NCBI GenBank assembly: GCA_903919125.1
Contig: CAIXGS010000028.1
Span: 1-64,000 of the forward strand
DNA length: 64,000 nucleotides
Direction of reading: 5' to 3'
DNA from: an uncultured Spartobacteria bacterium
GTDB taxonomy: Bacteria > Verrucomicrobiota > Verrucomicrobiia > Chthoniobacterales > Chthoniobacteraceae
This document shows, one piece after another, positions 16,222-24,415 of the stretch. Numbering within the stretch: position 1 is the first letter of the stretch; each line of letters begins with the position of its first letter. Below the pieces are notes generated by a model. The model saw nothing but the letters and a program-made list of their open reading frames with translations, did not search any database and was not told where the DNA came from. The translations under genes were made by a program, and so were the position numbers.

Positions 16222-16971
16222 ATGCATCTCCAAAAATCAGAACCTAACTGTAAAAAATCAGCCACTGCCCCTGACGAAACCGTTCCCCGTTTAGCCTCTA
16301 TCAAGGAACTGATGCTTTTGGAGGAACGGCGCTTGGAGCTCGAAGCATCACTGGGCTCAATCCGTATACGCATCAACCACTTGCAGACAAACTTAGTGTC
16401 TTCGCTACTACTGCTTGGCATAGAAAGTCCCGCTCAAAATGGGCGTGTGCGTCTCAATGAGGCATCCCGTGCCAACGAGACATCAGCGACACGCATGGTA
16501 CGCGGGCAATTGCGGATGCAAATCATTTCAGCCCTCGAAGCTGTCGGGCCTCAGGGAATCAGCGTACCAGACTTAGCGAGATCATTGGGAATGAAGCCTG
16601 TGAATGTACACTCTTGGTTTCATTCAGCCCGCAAACGGATGCCAGAGATTAAGAAATCGGCACCTGGGCACTATTATCTAGACGGTATTCCCGCTTGCAT
16701 TCCCAACTCAACTCTAAGGCAGAGTCAGCGGATCGTGCGGCGGGGCGGACGTGCTCGGCGAGGGGAGACGACACGCAAGATCATGGAGGTGCTCAACGCA
16801 GAAGGGGGCAAGGCGCTGGCGGTGGCAGATATCGCAGCGCGCATCGGTATGCACTGCCGCAACGTCCATGTATGGCTATCGAGTACGGGAAAAAAGAACC
16901 CCCTGATTGTGCGTTCTGGCCGAGGGGTTTACCAGATGCTTCAAACTGCTCCTGAGGCAGTGGCGCAATAG
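16222..16971 (+). CDS. Tandem winged-helix-like DNA-binding protein, possible operon regulator
   Basis: A 249-residue, probably cytoplasmic protein. After a coiled-coil-like region (about residues 28-60, SIKELMLLEERRLELEASL) there are two related helix-turn-helix-like units. Unit 1 has IISALEAVGPQGISVPDLA then LGMKPVNVHSWF and GHYYLDG. Unit 2 has IMEVLNAEGGKALAVADIA then IGMHCRNVHVWL and GVYQML. Each starts with an RGxxxR element and ends with a beta-wing-like G-x-Y. The internal duplication is clear by eye, with about one third of positions identical. It is transcribed away from the propeller/aryl operon across a 228-nt shared upstream region, so control of that operon is a natural hypothesis. 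I do not recognise a named family. A nucleoid-associated or general regulator remains possible. Confidence 0.65.
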   Translation: MHLQKSEPNCKKSATAPDETVPRLASIKELMLLEERRLELEASLGSIRIRINHLQTNLVSSLLLLGIESPAQNGRVRLNEASRANETSATRMVRGQLRMQIISALEAVGPQGISVPDLARSLGMKPVNVHSWFHSARKRMPEIKKSAPGHYYLDGIPACIPNSTLRQSQRIVRRGGRARRGETTRKIMEVLNAEGGKALAVADIAARIGMHCRNVHVWLSSTGKKNPLIVRSGRGVYQMLQTAPEAVAQ

Positions 16972-17030
16972 TCCGCAGGGAAAGGCAATGTGTTTAAGCG
17001 TGCGGCGAGGCAGCGCCCCCCGCGCAGTCT

Positions 17031-17753
17031 TTACTGAATGCCCATGTGAACGGTTAAGCGCTGGTTATGCTCGAAAGTAGGATCCAAACCCTCTAAGGGT
17101 CGCGAGTCGGCGTAACCAGTAATACGAATCACTTGTTCCTTACGAAGATCAAGCGACAAGAGGCGGCGGCGGGCAGCTGCAGCGCGATCGGCGCTCAGCT
17201 CCCAAGGGGTGTAGTCTTGGGGAACAGGGGCACCGCGGCCAATTTTCGCGGTGTGTCCATCCAGCAACAGTCTCATGTCGTTCTTGACCGCGATTGTTGC
17301 GAGACTTTTGAGCACAAAATCGCCCCACTCCGTTAGTTCAGAGCTGTTGCTCTTGAAAAAGGGTTTCCTCACACGATCATACAACGACACCTTAATCGTG
17401 TCGTTGACCAATTTTACATCCGCTGGCTGATAAGCTTCCGATTCCTCAATCTTTAAAAGTTTAATGATCTCATCTGCGATGAACTGAAGATCCATTTTCT
17501 TTTTCTTGGCGGCGAGTTCTCCGTTCTTATCCAAGTTTTTCTCCCCGATCGTCTTCGCATCTCCTCCCTGGCCTCCCTGATCTGGGGGCGGCGGCGGGGC
17601 GTCGCTCACTTCATCTTCATAAACAATTTTATTGTCATTGGGCTCAGGCGCAATGATCCAGAGCACAATGAAAAGCGCCATCATCGCAGTCACAAAGTCT
17701 GCATACGCGACTTTCCAGGCACCTCCGTGATGTTCGTCTTTTTTCTTAGCCAT
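17031..17753 (-). CDS. motB: MotB-like stator protein, second copy
   Basis: A 240-residue flagellar stator subunit. The N-terminus up to residue 33 is the same as in the other MotB at 18183 and carries the transmembrane segment with the proton-binding aspartate (YADFVTAMMALFIVLWI, Asp19). A Pro/Gly/Lys-rich linker follows, then an OmpA-like peptidoglycan-binding region: LLLDGHTAK, WELSADRAAAARRRLL and ITGYADSRPLEG. The final motif reads HNQRLTVHM rather than the usual NRRVEI. It is the last gene of the mot/fliA group and is separated from the first motB by a small cysteine-bearing gene. Only one motA is present in the window, so the two MotB proteins may form alternative stators with it (inference). 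Confidence 0.9.
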   Translation of the reverse strand: MAKKKDEHHGGAWKVAYADFVTAMMALFIVLWIIAPEPNDNKIVYEDEVSDAPPPPPDQGGQGGDAKTIGEKNLDKNGELAAKKKKMDLQFIADEIIKLLKIEESEAYQPADVKLVNDTIKVSLYDRVRKPFFKSNSSELTEWGDFVLKSLATIAVKNDMRLLLDGHTAKIGRGAPVPQDYTPWELSADRAAAARRRLLSLDLRKEQVIRITGYADSRPLEGLDPTFEHNQRLTVHMGIQ

Positions 17754-17834
17754 AATATCCCGTAATATGCTGTAAAGCAGCTTGATGACGAAGGAAGCCC
17801 ATGCGGCTCGCCGTGACCAAACTCAAAGTGAAGT

Positions 17835-18179
17835 TTAGTAAGAGCACTCCAGCTCAATGGTGCGGCAACAAGAGCAAGTCACAATCACCTTTTCGATACG
17901 ACCCTCATGCGTAATGACCTCCACGGTGGGCTCTGGGGTCAAGGTATCCTTACCTTCTTTAGAACGCGTCGCGCGCAGCTGCATCTGGGAAGGGTCCACG
18001 ACACTGCCCGCCTCAAGCAAAGCAGACTTTAAAGACTGAAAGCCCCCACTGCGAGGGAGGCCCGCCATGAAATGTTCGCCCCCAGCGGGCTCACCAAAAG
18101 CAAGGCCATCCATTGCGACTCCAGAGTCATAAGGATTAGCGGCTCCGATTTTCGGACGATTCGCGAGATAGCTGTCCAT
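17835..18179 (-). CDS. Small cysteine-containing protein between two motB genes
   Basis: A 114-residue protein that I do not recognise. It has no signal peptide or membrane segment. The N-terminal half is glycine-rich (GLAFGEPAGGEHFMAGLPRS). The C-terminal part is likely beta-structured and ends in VTCSCCRTIELECSY, with a CxCC motif and a fourth cysteine, which could bind a metal or form disulfides. It starts 3 nt after the first motB stop (18183) and lies 81 nt before the second motB, so it is co-transcribed with stator genes. A link to motility is inferred from position only. Confidence 0.6.
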   Translation of the reverse strand: MDSYLANRPKIGAANPYDSGVAMDGLAFGEPAGGEHFMAGLPRSGGFQSLKSALLEAGSVVDPSQMQLRATRSKEGKDTLTPEPTVEVITHEGRIEKVIVTCSCCRTIELECSY

Positions 18180-18182
18180 AGA

Positions 18183-18893
18183 TTACTTTTTAGGATTAAT
18201 GCTGAGGGTGAACAACATGCGGTCATTCTCTTCGGACTCTGGCTCCGTATCCTCAAGAGGCTTGCTGTCCCCGAATCCTGTGACTCGGAAAATTAACTTA
18301 GGGGAACAAGCGTAGTTAATGAGGGCGCGTCTGCAGGAAGTGGCGCGATCGATACTCAATTCCCACAAGCCGTAGTTTTTTCTAATAGGCTCTTCAGACT
18401 TAGCCACATAACCGTCAATAAATACGTTCAGCTTATTCTTCTCGATGATCCACGAAAGACTTTCCATCACAAACTCGCCCCACTTCGTCAGCTTGGAAGT
18501 ACGCGTCTCGAAGAAAGGCTTTTTAGGATTGTCAAAAAGCATGATCTTCAGGCCGTCTGAGGTAATTTGGACCTCCATGAGGCTATCATCAGGCTCGTCC
18601 TTGTTGATCATCTTCTGGACTTCCTCACTGATTTGCTCGATTTTTTTCTCGATCTCCTCCTGAGTCATCTTGGGATCTTCTTCGTCCAATATCTTCTGTG
18701 CCTGTTCGGCGACAGTTGAGCCGCCCCAAAAGCCTGCAAAAGGATCTTTGAACGTAAACTGGATAGCAGCAGCAAGTTTTGGCTTTTCCTTACAAATCCA
18801 AAGCACGATGAACAGCGCCATCATGGCGGTGACGAAGTCAGCGTACGCGACTTTCCAAGCACCTCCGTGATGTTCGTCTTTCTTCTTAGCCAT
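18183..18893 (-). CDS. motB: MotB-like stator protein, first copy
   Basis: A 236-residue stator subunit following motA by 54 nt. The N-terminal segment with YADFVTAMMALFIVLW holds the conserved channel aspartate. The linker (about residues 40-85) is acidic and differs from the second copy. The C-terminal OmpA-like region is divergent: FIDGYVAK replaces the usual EGHTD element, WELSIDRATSCRRALINY keeps the LSxxRA element, and NDRMLFTLS replaces NRRVEI. Peptidoglycan anchoring may therefore differ from standard MotB. It works in the inner membrane with MotA and FliG. Confidence 0.9.
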   Translation of the reverse strand: MAKKKDEHHGGAWKVAYADFVTAMMALFIVLWICKEKPKLAAAIQFTFKDPFAGFWGGSTVAEQAQKILDEEDPKMTQEEIEKKIEQISEEVQKMINKDEPDDSLMEVQITSDGLKIMLFDNPKKPFFETRTSKLTKWGEFVMESLSWIIEKNKLNVFIDGYVAKSEEPIRKNYGLWELSIDRATSCRRALINYACSPKLIFRVTGFGDSKPLEDTEPESEENDRMLFTLSINPKK

Positions 18894-18947
18894 GAATCAG
18901 GTTTGGGTTCGATCCCACGCGGACCGATGAAACAATGAGAAGCCGTA

Positions 18948-19805
18948 TTACTTTCCAGCGCCCTTGAGAATTTCTTCGAGTTGTTCAGCAGAAGGAACCA
19001 AATGGTGATCCAAGCAACGACGAGCGACTTCCACGGCCATCACAGGGTTGAGACCCTGTGCGAAGCCGCACAACCCCTTCATAACAGCAATGAAGTACTG
19101 GGACTCTAAATTGTTGTTGGCCTTCACTTTGGCGGCCGTGGGATTCACGAAACCATACGCGCCCAACACCCCGAGCAGCGTTCCGGTGAGAGCTGCTGCA
19201 ACGCTCTTACCGACCATGGCTGCGCCGGAGTCCACGATGGCCATGGTGTGAATGATCCCGAGCACCGCGGCGATAATCCCCAGACCGGGGAGGGAGTCAC
19301 CCACCAACTGGAGCAAATGAATAGACTCAGAAAGTTCATGATCATTTGAATCCACAGTGACTTGCATGAGCCCTTCCAACTGATCGGGTTTAATACGACC
19401 ATCGATGAGGGGTTTTAAACCATTGCACAAGAACTCTAACCGGTTATGGTTCCCCGTGAGGGTCATGTACTTAGAGAAGATAGCGCTCTTTTTCGGATCC
19501 AACACATGATCTTCCAACGCGATGAGACCGTTACGACGAGCCGTGTTAAAGATTTCGTACAAAAGCTTTAGCAACTCCTCAGTGTCTTTTTTGGAAACAT
19601 AGCCGCCTTTGAGCACGCTCATCACGGAGCCGATGAGCCCCTTAATGCCTGCTGGAGAGGATGCAATGACCATCATCCCTAAGGTAAGACCGCCCAAGGA
19701 AACGAATTCTGAAGGCACCAACAAGGAGCCAGGATGCCCGCCGGCCATCATAAATCCGATGAGCCCTCCCGCGATTACAATAATGTATCCAATGATTAAG
19801 AGCAT
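18948..19805 (-). CDS. motA: Flagellar motor stator protein MotA
   Basis: A 285-residue inner-membrane protein that with MotB forms the ion channel driving flagellar rotation. Two N-terminal helices (MLLIIGYIIVIAGGLIGFMM and LGGLTLGMMVIAS) are followed by a long cytoplasmic domain (about 60-165) that would contact FliG. Two C-terminal helices carry the typical LPGLGIIAAVLGIIHTM and GKSVAAALTGTLLGVLGAYG. The length is normal. Its first 10 nt overlap the end of fliA, indicating one transcript fliA-motA-motB-orf-motB. Confidence 0.95.
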   Translation of the reverse strand: MLLIIGYIIVIAGGLIGFMMAGGHPGSLLVPSEFVSLGGLTLGMMVIASSPAGIKGLIGSVMSVLKGGYVSKKDTEELLKLLYEIFNTARRNGLIALEDHVLDPKKSAIFSKYMTLTGNHNRLEFLCNGLKPLIDGRIKPDQLEGLMQVTVDSNDHELSESIHLLQLVGDSLPGLGIIAAVLGIIHTMAIVDSGAAMVGKSVAAALTGTLLGVLGAYGFVNPTAAKVKANNNLESQYFIAVMKGLCGFAQGLNPVMAVEVARRCLDHHLVPSAEQLEEILKGAGK

Positions 19806-20584
19806 AAATTTGGTTTGTTAATTCTGTTAAGAAAGCCGCGCAAGCTAAGAACAGCCTGTGTGTGAATCTGCGAAATCCGGCCTTCAGTCAATCGAAACAC
19901 AGCGGCAATCTCAGATAATCGCATGTTTTCAAAATAATACATCGCCAAAACCTTTCTAGTAAGGTCAGGCATCTTCTGCATCTGAGCAGTCACTAGCTTG
20001 ATCATTTCGCGCCGCTCTAGGATCTGAAGGGCATCCTCTTGAGTGTCGTCTTGAATACGCTCATGCAGACGGGCGTCCGAAGGTTCATCGCCAAAAGTCT
20101 CATCATCCAAGGGAACGAAACTGACTGGCCGGATCTCGTCCAACAAGTTCCAATAAGCCTCAAGAGAAATCTTAAGTTCTTCAGCGACTTCGGTCTCCAA
20201 ACAAGGCCGCCCCAGCTTCTGCTCCAAAACTTCGACTGCTTCGCGAAGCTTCTTCGCCTTTTCCCGAACGCTGCGAGGCGTCCAATCCATTTTGCGTAAC
20301 TCGTCGCGGACGGCCCCGCGCACATGAAGCGAAGCAAATCCGGCGAAAGATGTCCCCTGAGAGGGATCAAACTTACGTACCGCAGCCATCAAGCCAATGA
20401 TGCCGACGTTATACAAATCTTCCAAGTCCAGAGATGGGGGCAAAAAAATCCGCATCCTATCCACCACTGTCTTCACCAGATCAAGATTCGCTTCCAAGAG
20501 TTGAGCACGATCCTCGTCTGTCTGATAAGTCTTCACCAAAACAGTTGGTGAGACGATAGCTGGATCAGGCGTCTGCATGGACAT
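19796..20584 (-). CDS. fliA: Flagellar sigma factor FliA (sigma-28)
   Basis: A 262-residue sigma-70-family factor of the FliA/WhiG type, without region 1.1. Region 2 shows LDLEDLYNVGIIGLMAAVRKFD and SFAGFASLHVRGAVRDELR; region 3 starts at PRSVREKAKKL; region 4 has YYFENMRLSEIAAVFRLTEGRISQIH. It directs RNA polymerase to late flagellar promoters. Two sequences in this window fit its family consensus (upstream of 48787 and 46026). It lies 28 nt downstream of a small membrane-protein gene and overlaps motA. Confidence 0.93.
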   Translation of the reverse strand: MSMQTPDPAIVSPTVLVKTYQTDEDRAQLLEANLDLVKTVVDRMRIFLPPSLDLEDLYNVGIIGLMAAVRKFDPSQGTSFAGFASLHVRGAVRDELRKMDWTPRSVREKAKKLREAVEVLEQKLGRPCLETEVAEELKISLEAYWNLLDEIRPVSFVPLDDETFGDEPSDARLHERIQDDTQEDALQILERREMIKLVTAQMQKMPDLTRKVLAMYYFENMRLSEIAAVFRLTEGRISQIHTQAVLSLRGFLNRINKPNLCS

Positions 20585-20611
20585 AAAACTAAGGCAACGC
20601 TAAGAACGCTG

Positions 20612-20863
20612 TCAGACTTTACGGCGGGAGCCTTCCAACTCCTCATCACTCTGGTCTCCACGGGTAGAGCGCGCTCGATCGGCTATACATCCCTTAAGAC
20701 CAGCGATATAAGCGGCGTGGAGCATCCTGAAAAGCAAGCCTCCCACCAGACAGCCAATCGAGGCGTCGCGTAAGGCAACAGCAGGTCTGTTTCCTGCGGA
20801 ATAACTCGCAAATAAAACGACTGCAAAACCAACAAATCCCCCCATTAGAAGAAAGTACTTCAT
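20612..20863 (-). CDS. Small membrane protein in the flhF-flhG position
   Basis: An 83-residue protein with two hydrophobic segments: residues 1-23 (FLLMGGFVGFAVVLFASYSAG) and about 36-55 (IGCLVGGLLFRMLHAAYI). A charged C-terminal tail follows. No family recognised. Its ATG overlaps the flhF stop by 4 nt, so it is coupled to flhF, and it precedes fliA. In many flagellated bacteria this place is taken by the MinD-like gene flhG (fleN), which is not seen here. A role in flagellar placement is only suggested by position. Confidence 0.65.
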   Translation of the reverse strand: MKYFLLMGGFVGFAVVLFASYSAGNRPAVALRDASIGCLVGGLLFRMLHAAYIAGLKGCIADRARSTRGDQSDEELEGSRRKV

Positions 20864-21954
20864 GCGCTTGCAGCTTGGTTAGCAGATTCCAAACCAACTC
20901 CGGAAAAGGTTCGAGAAAGTACGGCTTCAAAAACATTTTCTTCGCAATCTCCGGCAATGTTTTGGCCCGTACTTAAGAACATTGGAGTCAGGCCCGAACG
21001 CAGCAGAAAGTCCCACATTTTTCCCCAATGCTGAAGTTCGTCCAAATGAGTGAAGACAACATGAGTGCACTCCAAACGCGCACCCACCTCAAAGCAACGT
21101 CTTATGAGCGAAGGATCATATGCCGCGTTAATCACAATGGCGCGGGCGGTAGTGAACAAGGGAGTGAGGGCGGAGCGGATCTCCACCAGCTCGTCCTCGG
21201 CCCAAAGGCCGAAGCCCGGCAAATCGATGTACAAAGTGCGTCCGTGCCCTGGGGTGGGAGCCTCCACTGCAGCACGTATGTAGGTGGCGCCCAAGGCTTC
21301 GCAAAAAACCGACAAGGCGTCGCCGGGGTTCGCTCGATCGAGGTCCAGTTTCAAGGCGGCGGGTTTTTGGCCGCGCATAAAGACGTCCATCGCCAATCGC
21401 TTGCAAAGCGCGGTCGTCTTCCCAGAGCCCGCTGGGCCCACAAAAGCGACGCGATCGCCGAGGGGGCGACGGGGGATGGTGCGAAACTCCGCCCTCAGGA
21501 AGCCGCCGACTTCTGGCAGGGAGCGAGCGAAGGGCATTCCTTCTATGGTGCTCCAAGCTGGATACATCTGGAGCCTGGAAAGCACTTGTTTAGATATCCC
21601 GCCGGCTTCAAGCAAACGGCACAGACGACTGCTGGAGCTGTAGGATGATTCAGAGACCCCGTGATCGAGCGACTGGGCAGCCTGCCGAGGCATTTCCGTA
21701 ACAATCGTACGAGCCTGAGGCACGGAGTCGTGCTGTGGAGAGACAGGCCCGTTTCCATGTGCGGGCACCGGCGCCGGAGCTTCCCCGACTGCCGCAATTA
21801 CCTCCAATTTAGGAGACTGCAAAAACCGAGCCAAGCCCTTCCCCTCGACTTGGCGCACAGAGACCACTCGGGCACGAGAGCCGAAGCGCTGGCGCAGCAC
21901 GCTGACGGCCTCTTCAGCAGAGCCGACCACGAATCGGTAACGTTGTTCAGACAT
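20860..21954 (-). CDS. flhF: FlhF-type GTPase
   Basis: A 364-residue SRP-type GTPase that in other bacteria sets flagellar position and number. The N-terminal B domain (RYRFVVGSAEEAVSVLRQRFG, ARVVSVRQV) is typical. A variable linker follows, then the NG domain. The P-loop is GPAGSGKT (173-180) and LKLDLDRANPGD matches the G2 region. The G3 element reads IDLPGFGL rather than the usual DTAG, and the G4 element reads THLDE rather than TKLDE, so nucleotide handling may be altered. It lies upstream of the small membrane protein, fliA and mot genes; a 264-nt gap separates it from flhA. No flhG follows. Confidence 0.88.
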   Translation of the reverse strand: MSEQRYRFVVGSAEEAVSVLRQRFGSRARVVSVRQVEGKGLARFLQSPKLEVIAAVGEAPAPVPAHGNGPVSPQHDSVPQARTIVTEMPRQAAQSLDHGVSESSYSSSSRLCRLLEAGGISKQVLSRLQMYPAWSTIEGMPFARSLPEVGGFLRAEFRTIPRRPLGDRVAFVGPAGSGKTTALCKRLAMDVFMRGQKPAALKLDLDRANPGDALSVFCEALGATYIRAAVEAPTPGHGRTLYIDLPGFGLWAEDELVEIRSALTPLFTTARAIVINAAYDPSLIRRCFEVGARLECTHVVFTHLDELQHWGKMWDFLLRSGLTPMFLSTGQNIAGDCEENVFEAVLSRTFSGVGLESANQAASA

Positions 21955-22218
21955 AATTTACAAGCGAGTAGCTAAAAGTTTCGCAAAAAATGCGGTTTTA
22001 AGAATTGAACTTAATTTCTCTATTTTACAAGTGCGGGCTCCTTAAGTTTTGTGAAAATCAGCATTCAAAATCTACTGATCCAGCAGCACCAGACTCTATT
22101 TTTACAATCAGAGAGGGATTTAATGTTCTAAAAATTCGTTCGGAAACGATCTTCGAAAGTCCCCTGAAACTACCGCTCCATCCATCACTCCAAGTATCAG
22201 ACAGCACTTAGGCAACTG

Positions 22219-24381
22219 TTAAGCAGCAGCGGCCATGGCGGAAGGCGGCATGAGAATACCGACATTCTGAATCTCAGTTTGCGAAGGCAATTCCTGGTAT
22301 GAAAGCACCACCAACTTTGACAGGGACGGCTCAAAGAATCTCCGGAAGGCCAATCTCAACTCCGAGGTCGTAATCAGCACAGGGTTGAGCCCCTTTTCCG
22401 CCAACTCTGTCATCCTTCTGGAGAGCTCATGGAGAAGGTGTTGCGCCATCTGCGGATCGATCACCAAACCGACATCAAATTGGGTACGATGAACCTTGGT
22501 CGTCAACATTTGCTCCAATCGGGGCTCAATGGTGATCGCCTTCAAAATACCAGGCTCCGACTCGTACTCTGCGACAAAATAGGTGCCGAGTTTGCGCCTG
22601 ACGTGTTCGGAAAGTTCGTCTGGGTTTTTGGTCACGGCAGCCACGTCGCCCAAATTTTCCATGATGGAAGGGAGGTTCCGGATCGAAACGCCTTCGCGCA
22701 ACAGGTTTTGCAACACACGCTGGACTACACCCACCCCTAGCGGCTCGGGCACGACATCGCTCACCAATACCGGCTGGGTTTCCTTCAAAGAGTCTAGCAA
22801 GGTCTGCACGTCCTGGCGGCCAAGGATCAGATACGAGTGACGCTTCATCGTCTCGGACAAATGCGTGATGAGCACGGAACTAGGATCCACCACGGTGAAG
22901 CCGTGGATTTCTGCGGTGCGCCGTTCGTCGTCGTCCACCCAAGTCGCTTTGATCCCGAAGACGGGCTCCACGGTCGGCACGCCGCGCAGTGCCACGGTAC
23001 TGTTGGAAACATTCATCGCCAACCAGTGCTTGAGTAGGACTTTGCCACGGGAAATCTCGCGACCGCGCAAGAGGAAGCGGTACTCGGAATTCTCGAGATC
23101 CAAACTGTCGCGGATCGCAATCGGAGGAATGACGATGCCCATGTCCCGGGCGAAGTTGCGGCGCACGCCGGTCACGCGATCGAGCAAATCGCCGCCGGTC
23201 TTTTTGTCGGCGAGCCCCACCAAACCGAGGCCGAGTTCGATACAAAGGACATCGACCTCCATGAGCTTGCGGAATTCGTCGGAGATCGGGCGCGGCTTGG
23301 AGTCTCCGCTTGCCCCGCTGCCAGTCGCGGCGGTCGGCGCGCCCTGGGTGAGCATTTTGCCCGTGCTTGCCACTGCCTCGAGGGATGCCCTCTCGGTTTC
23401 CTCCATCTCAGCCTTCTTTAACCTCCAAGCCAGAATCCCCAGAGTCACCCCAAGAGTGAGGAAAGGCATCACCGGCATGCCAGGCACAATCGCGAAAATG
23501 GTCATCATCCCAGCGGCGATCCCCATTGCGCGCGGGTAGAAGGTCAACTGTTTGGAGAGATAGCTGCCCAAATCGGAGTCTTCGGAGGCGCGCGTGACTA
23601 AAATACCTGCGGCCAAGGAGACAATGAGCGCTGGGACTTGAGCGACCAAACCATCCCCGATGGACAACAGCGTGTACTGCTTTAGGGCGTCTGCGACGGG
23701 CATCCCCTTCTGGACTACGCCAATCACGATGCCCCCGATGATGTTGATTAAAGTAATGAGAATCCCCGCGATGGCATCGCCTCGCACGAACTTGCTGGCC
23801 CCGTCCATGGCGCCGTAGAAATCGGCTTCCTTCTGGATTTTAGCGCGGCGACGAGTCGCAACGCCTTCTTCGATGATCCCGGCATTGAGCTCAGCATCAA
23901 TCGCCATCTGTTTGCCTGGCATGGCGTCCAAAGTAAACCGCGCGGCAACTTCCGCGATACGCCCAGCGCCTTTAGTGATGACCATAAAGTTGATCACCAC
24001 CAAGATCAGAAACACAACGGCACCAACGACATAGTTACCGCGCACCACAAAGTCTCCGAACGCCTGAATGATAGCCCCCGCATGACCGTCCACCAAGATA
24101 AGCCGAGTGGAGGCCACGTTAAGGGCCAGTCGGTACAAGGTCACGGAAAGCAGCAAAGTCGGGAATCCCGAGAAGTCCTCCGGTTCCTTCACGTAGACGA
24201 TAATCAGCAAGATCAGTAGGGAGATGGCAATGCTGGTCGCCAAAAGGAGATCCAGCAACATCGGCCCGACGGGCACAACCAACAGGACCACCGTCCCAAA
24301 AAGGGCCGCTACGAAGGCAATGTCCCCTTTCTTCAGACTGGCAAACAGTCCTGAAGGTGATGGAAAGGCGAATTCGTTCAT
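22219..24381 (-). CDS. flhA: Flagellar export apparatus protein FlhA
   Basis: A 720-residue export-gate protein. The N-terminal half has about eight membrane helices (VALFGTVVLLVVPVGPMLLD, ISLLILLIIVYVKEPEDFS). The conserved FHIPEP-family cytoplasmic loop follows (GRIAEVAARFTLDAMPGKQM, RRAKIQKEADFYGAMDGASK). The C-terminal half is the soluble domain that binds substrates and chaperones (from about residue 370). The length is normal for FlhA. It is the last gene of the run that includes fliO-P-Q-R-flhB and lies 34 nt after flhB. The 264 nt that follow hold no gene I can support. Confidence 0.95.
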   Translation of the reverse strand: MNEFAFPSPSGLFASLKKGDIAFVAALFGTVVLLVVPVGPMLLDLLLATSIAISLLILLIIVYVKEPEDFSGFPTLLLSVTLYRLALNVASTRLILVDGHAGAIIQAFGDFVVRGNYVVGAVVFLILVVINFMVITKGAGRIAEVAARFTLDAMPGKQMAIDAELNAGIIEEGVATRRRAKIQKEADFYGAMDGASKFVRGDAIAGILITLINIIGGIVIGVVQKGMPVADALKQYTLLSIGDGLVAQVPALIVSLAAGILVTRASEDSDLGSYLSKQLTFYPRAMGIAAGMMTIFAIVPGMPVMPFLTLGVTLGILAWRLKKAEMEETERASLEAVASTGKMLTQGAPTAATGSGASGDSKPRPISDEFRKLMEVDVLCIELGLGLVGLADKKTGGDLLDRVTGVRRNFARDMGIVIPPIAIRDSLDLENSEYRFLLRGREISRGKVLLKHWLAMNVSNSTVALRGVPTVEPVFGIKATWVDDDERRTAEIHGFTVVDPSSVLITHLSETMKRHSYLILGRQDVQTLLDSLKETQPVLVSDVVPEPLGVGVVQRVLQNLLREGVSIRNLPSIMENLGDVAAVTKNPDELSEHVRRKLGTYFVAEYESEPGILKAITIEPRLEQMLTTKVHRTQFDVGLVIDPQMAQHLLHELSRRMTELAEKGLNPVLITTSELRLAFRRFFEPSLSKLVVLSYQELPSQTEIQNVGILMPPSAMAAAA

Positions 24382-24415
24382 AAAGTAGCCCTATACAGAT
24401 AAGCAAACCGCGTGC

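Noticed and set aside
22005-22211. A 68-residue plus-strand frame between flhF and flhA
   Set aside because: It has no recognisable features, lies in the upstream region of flhF, and opposes all neighbours.
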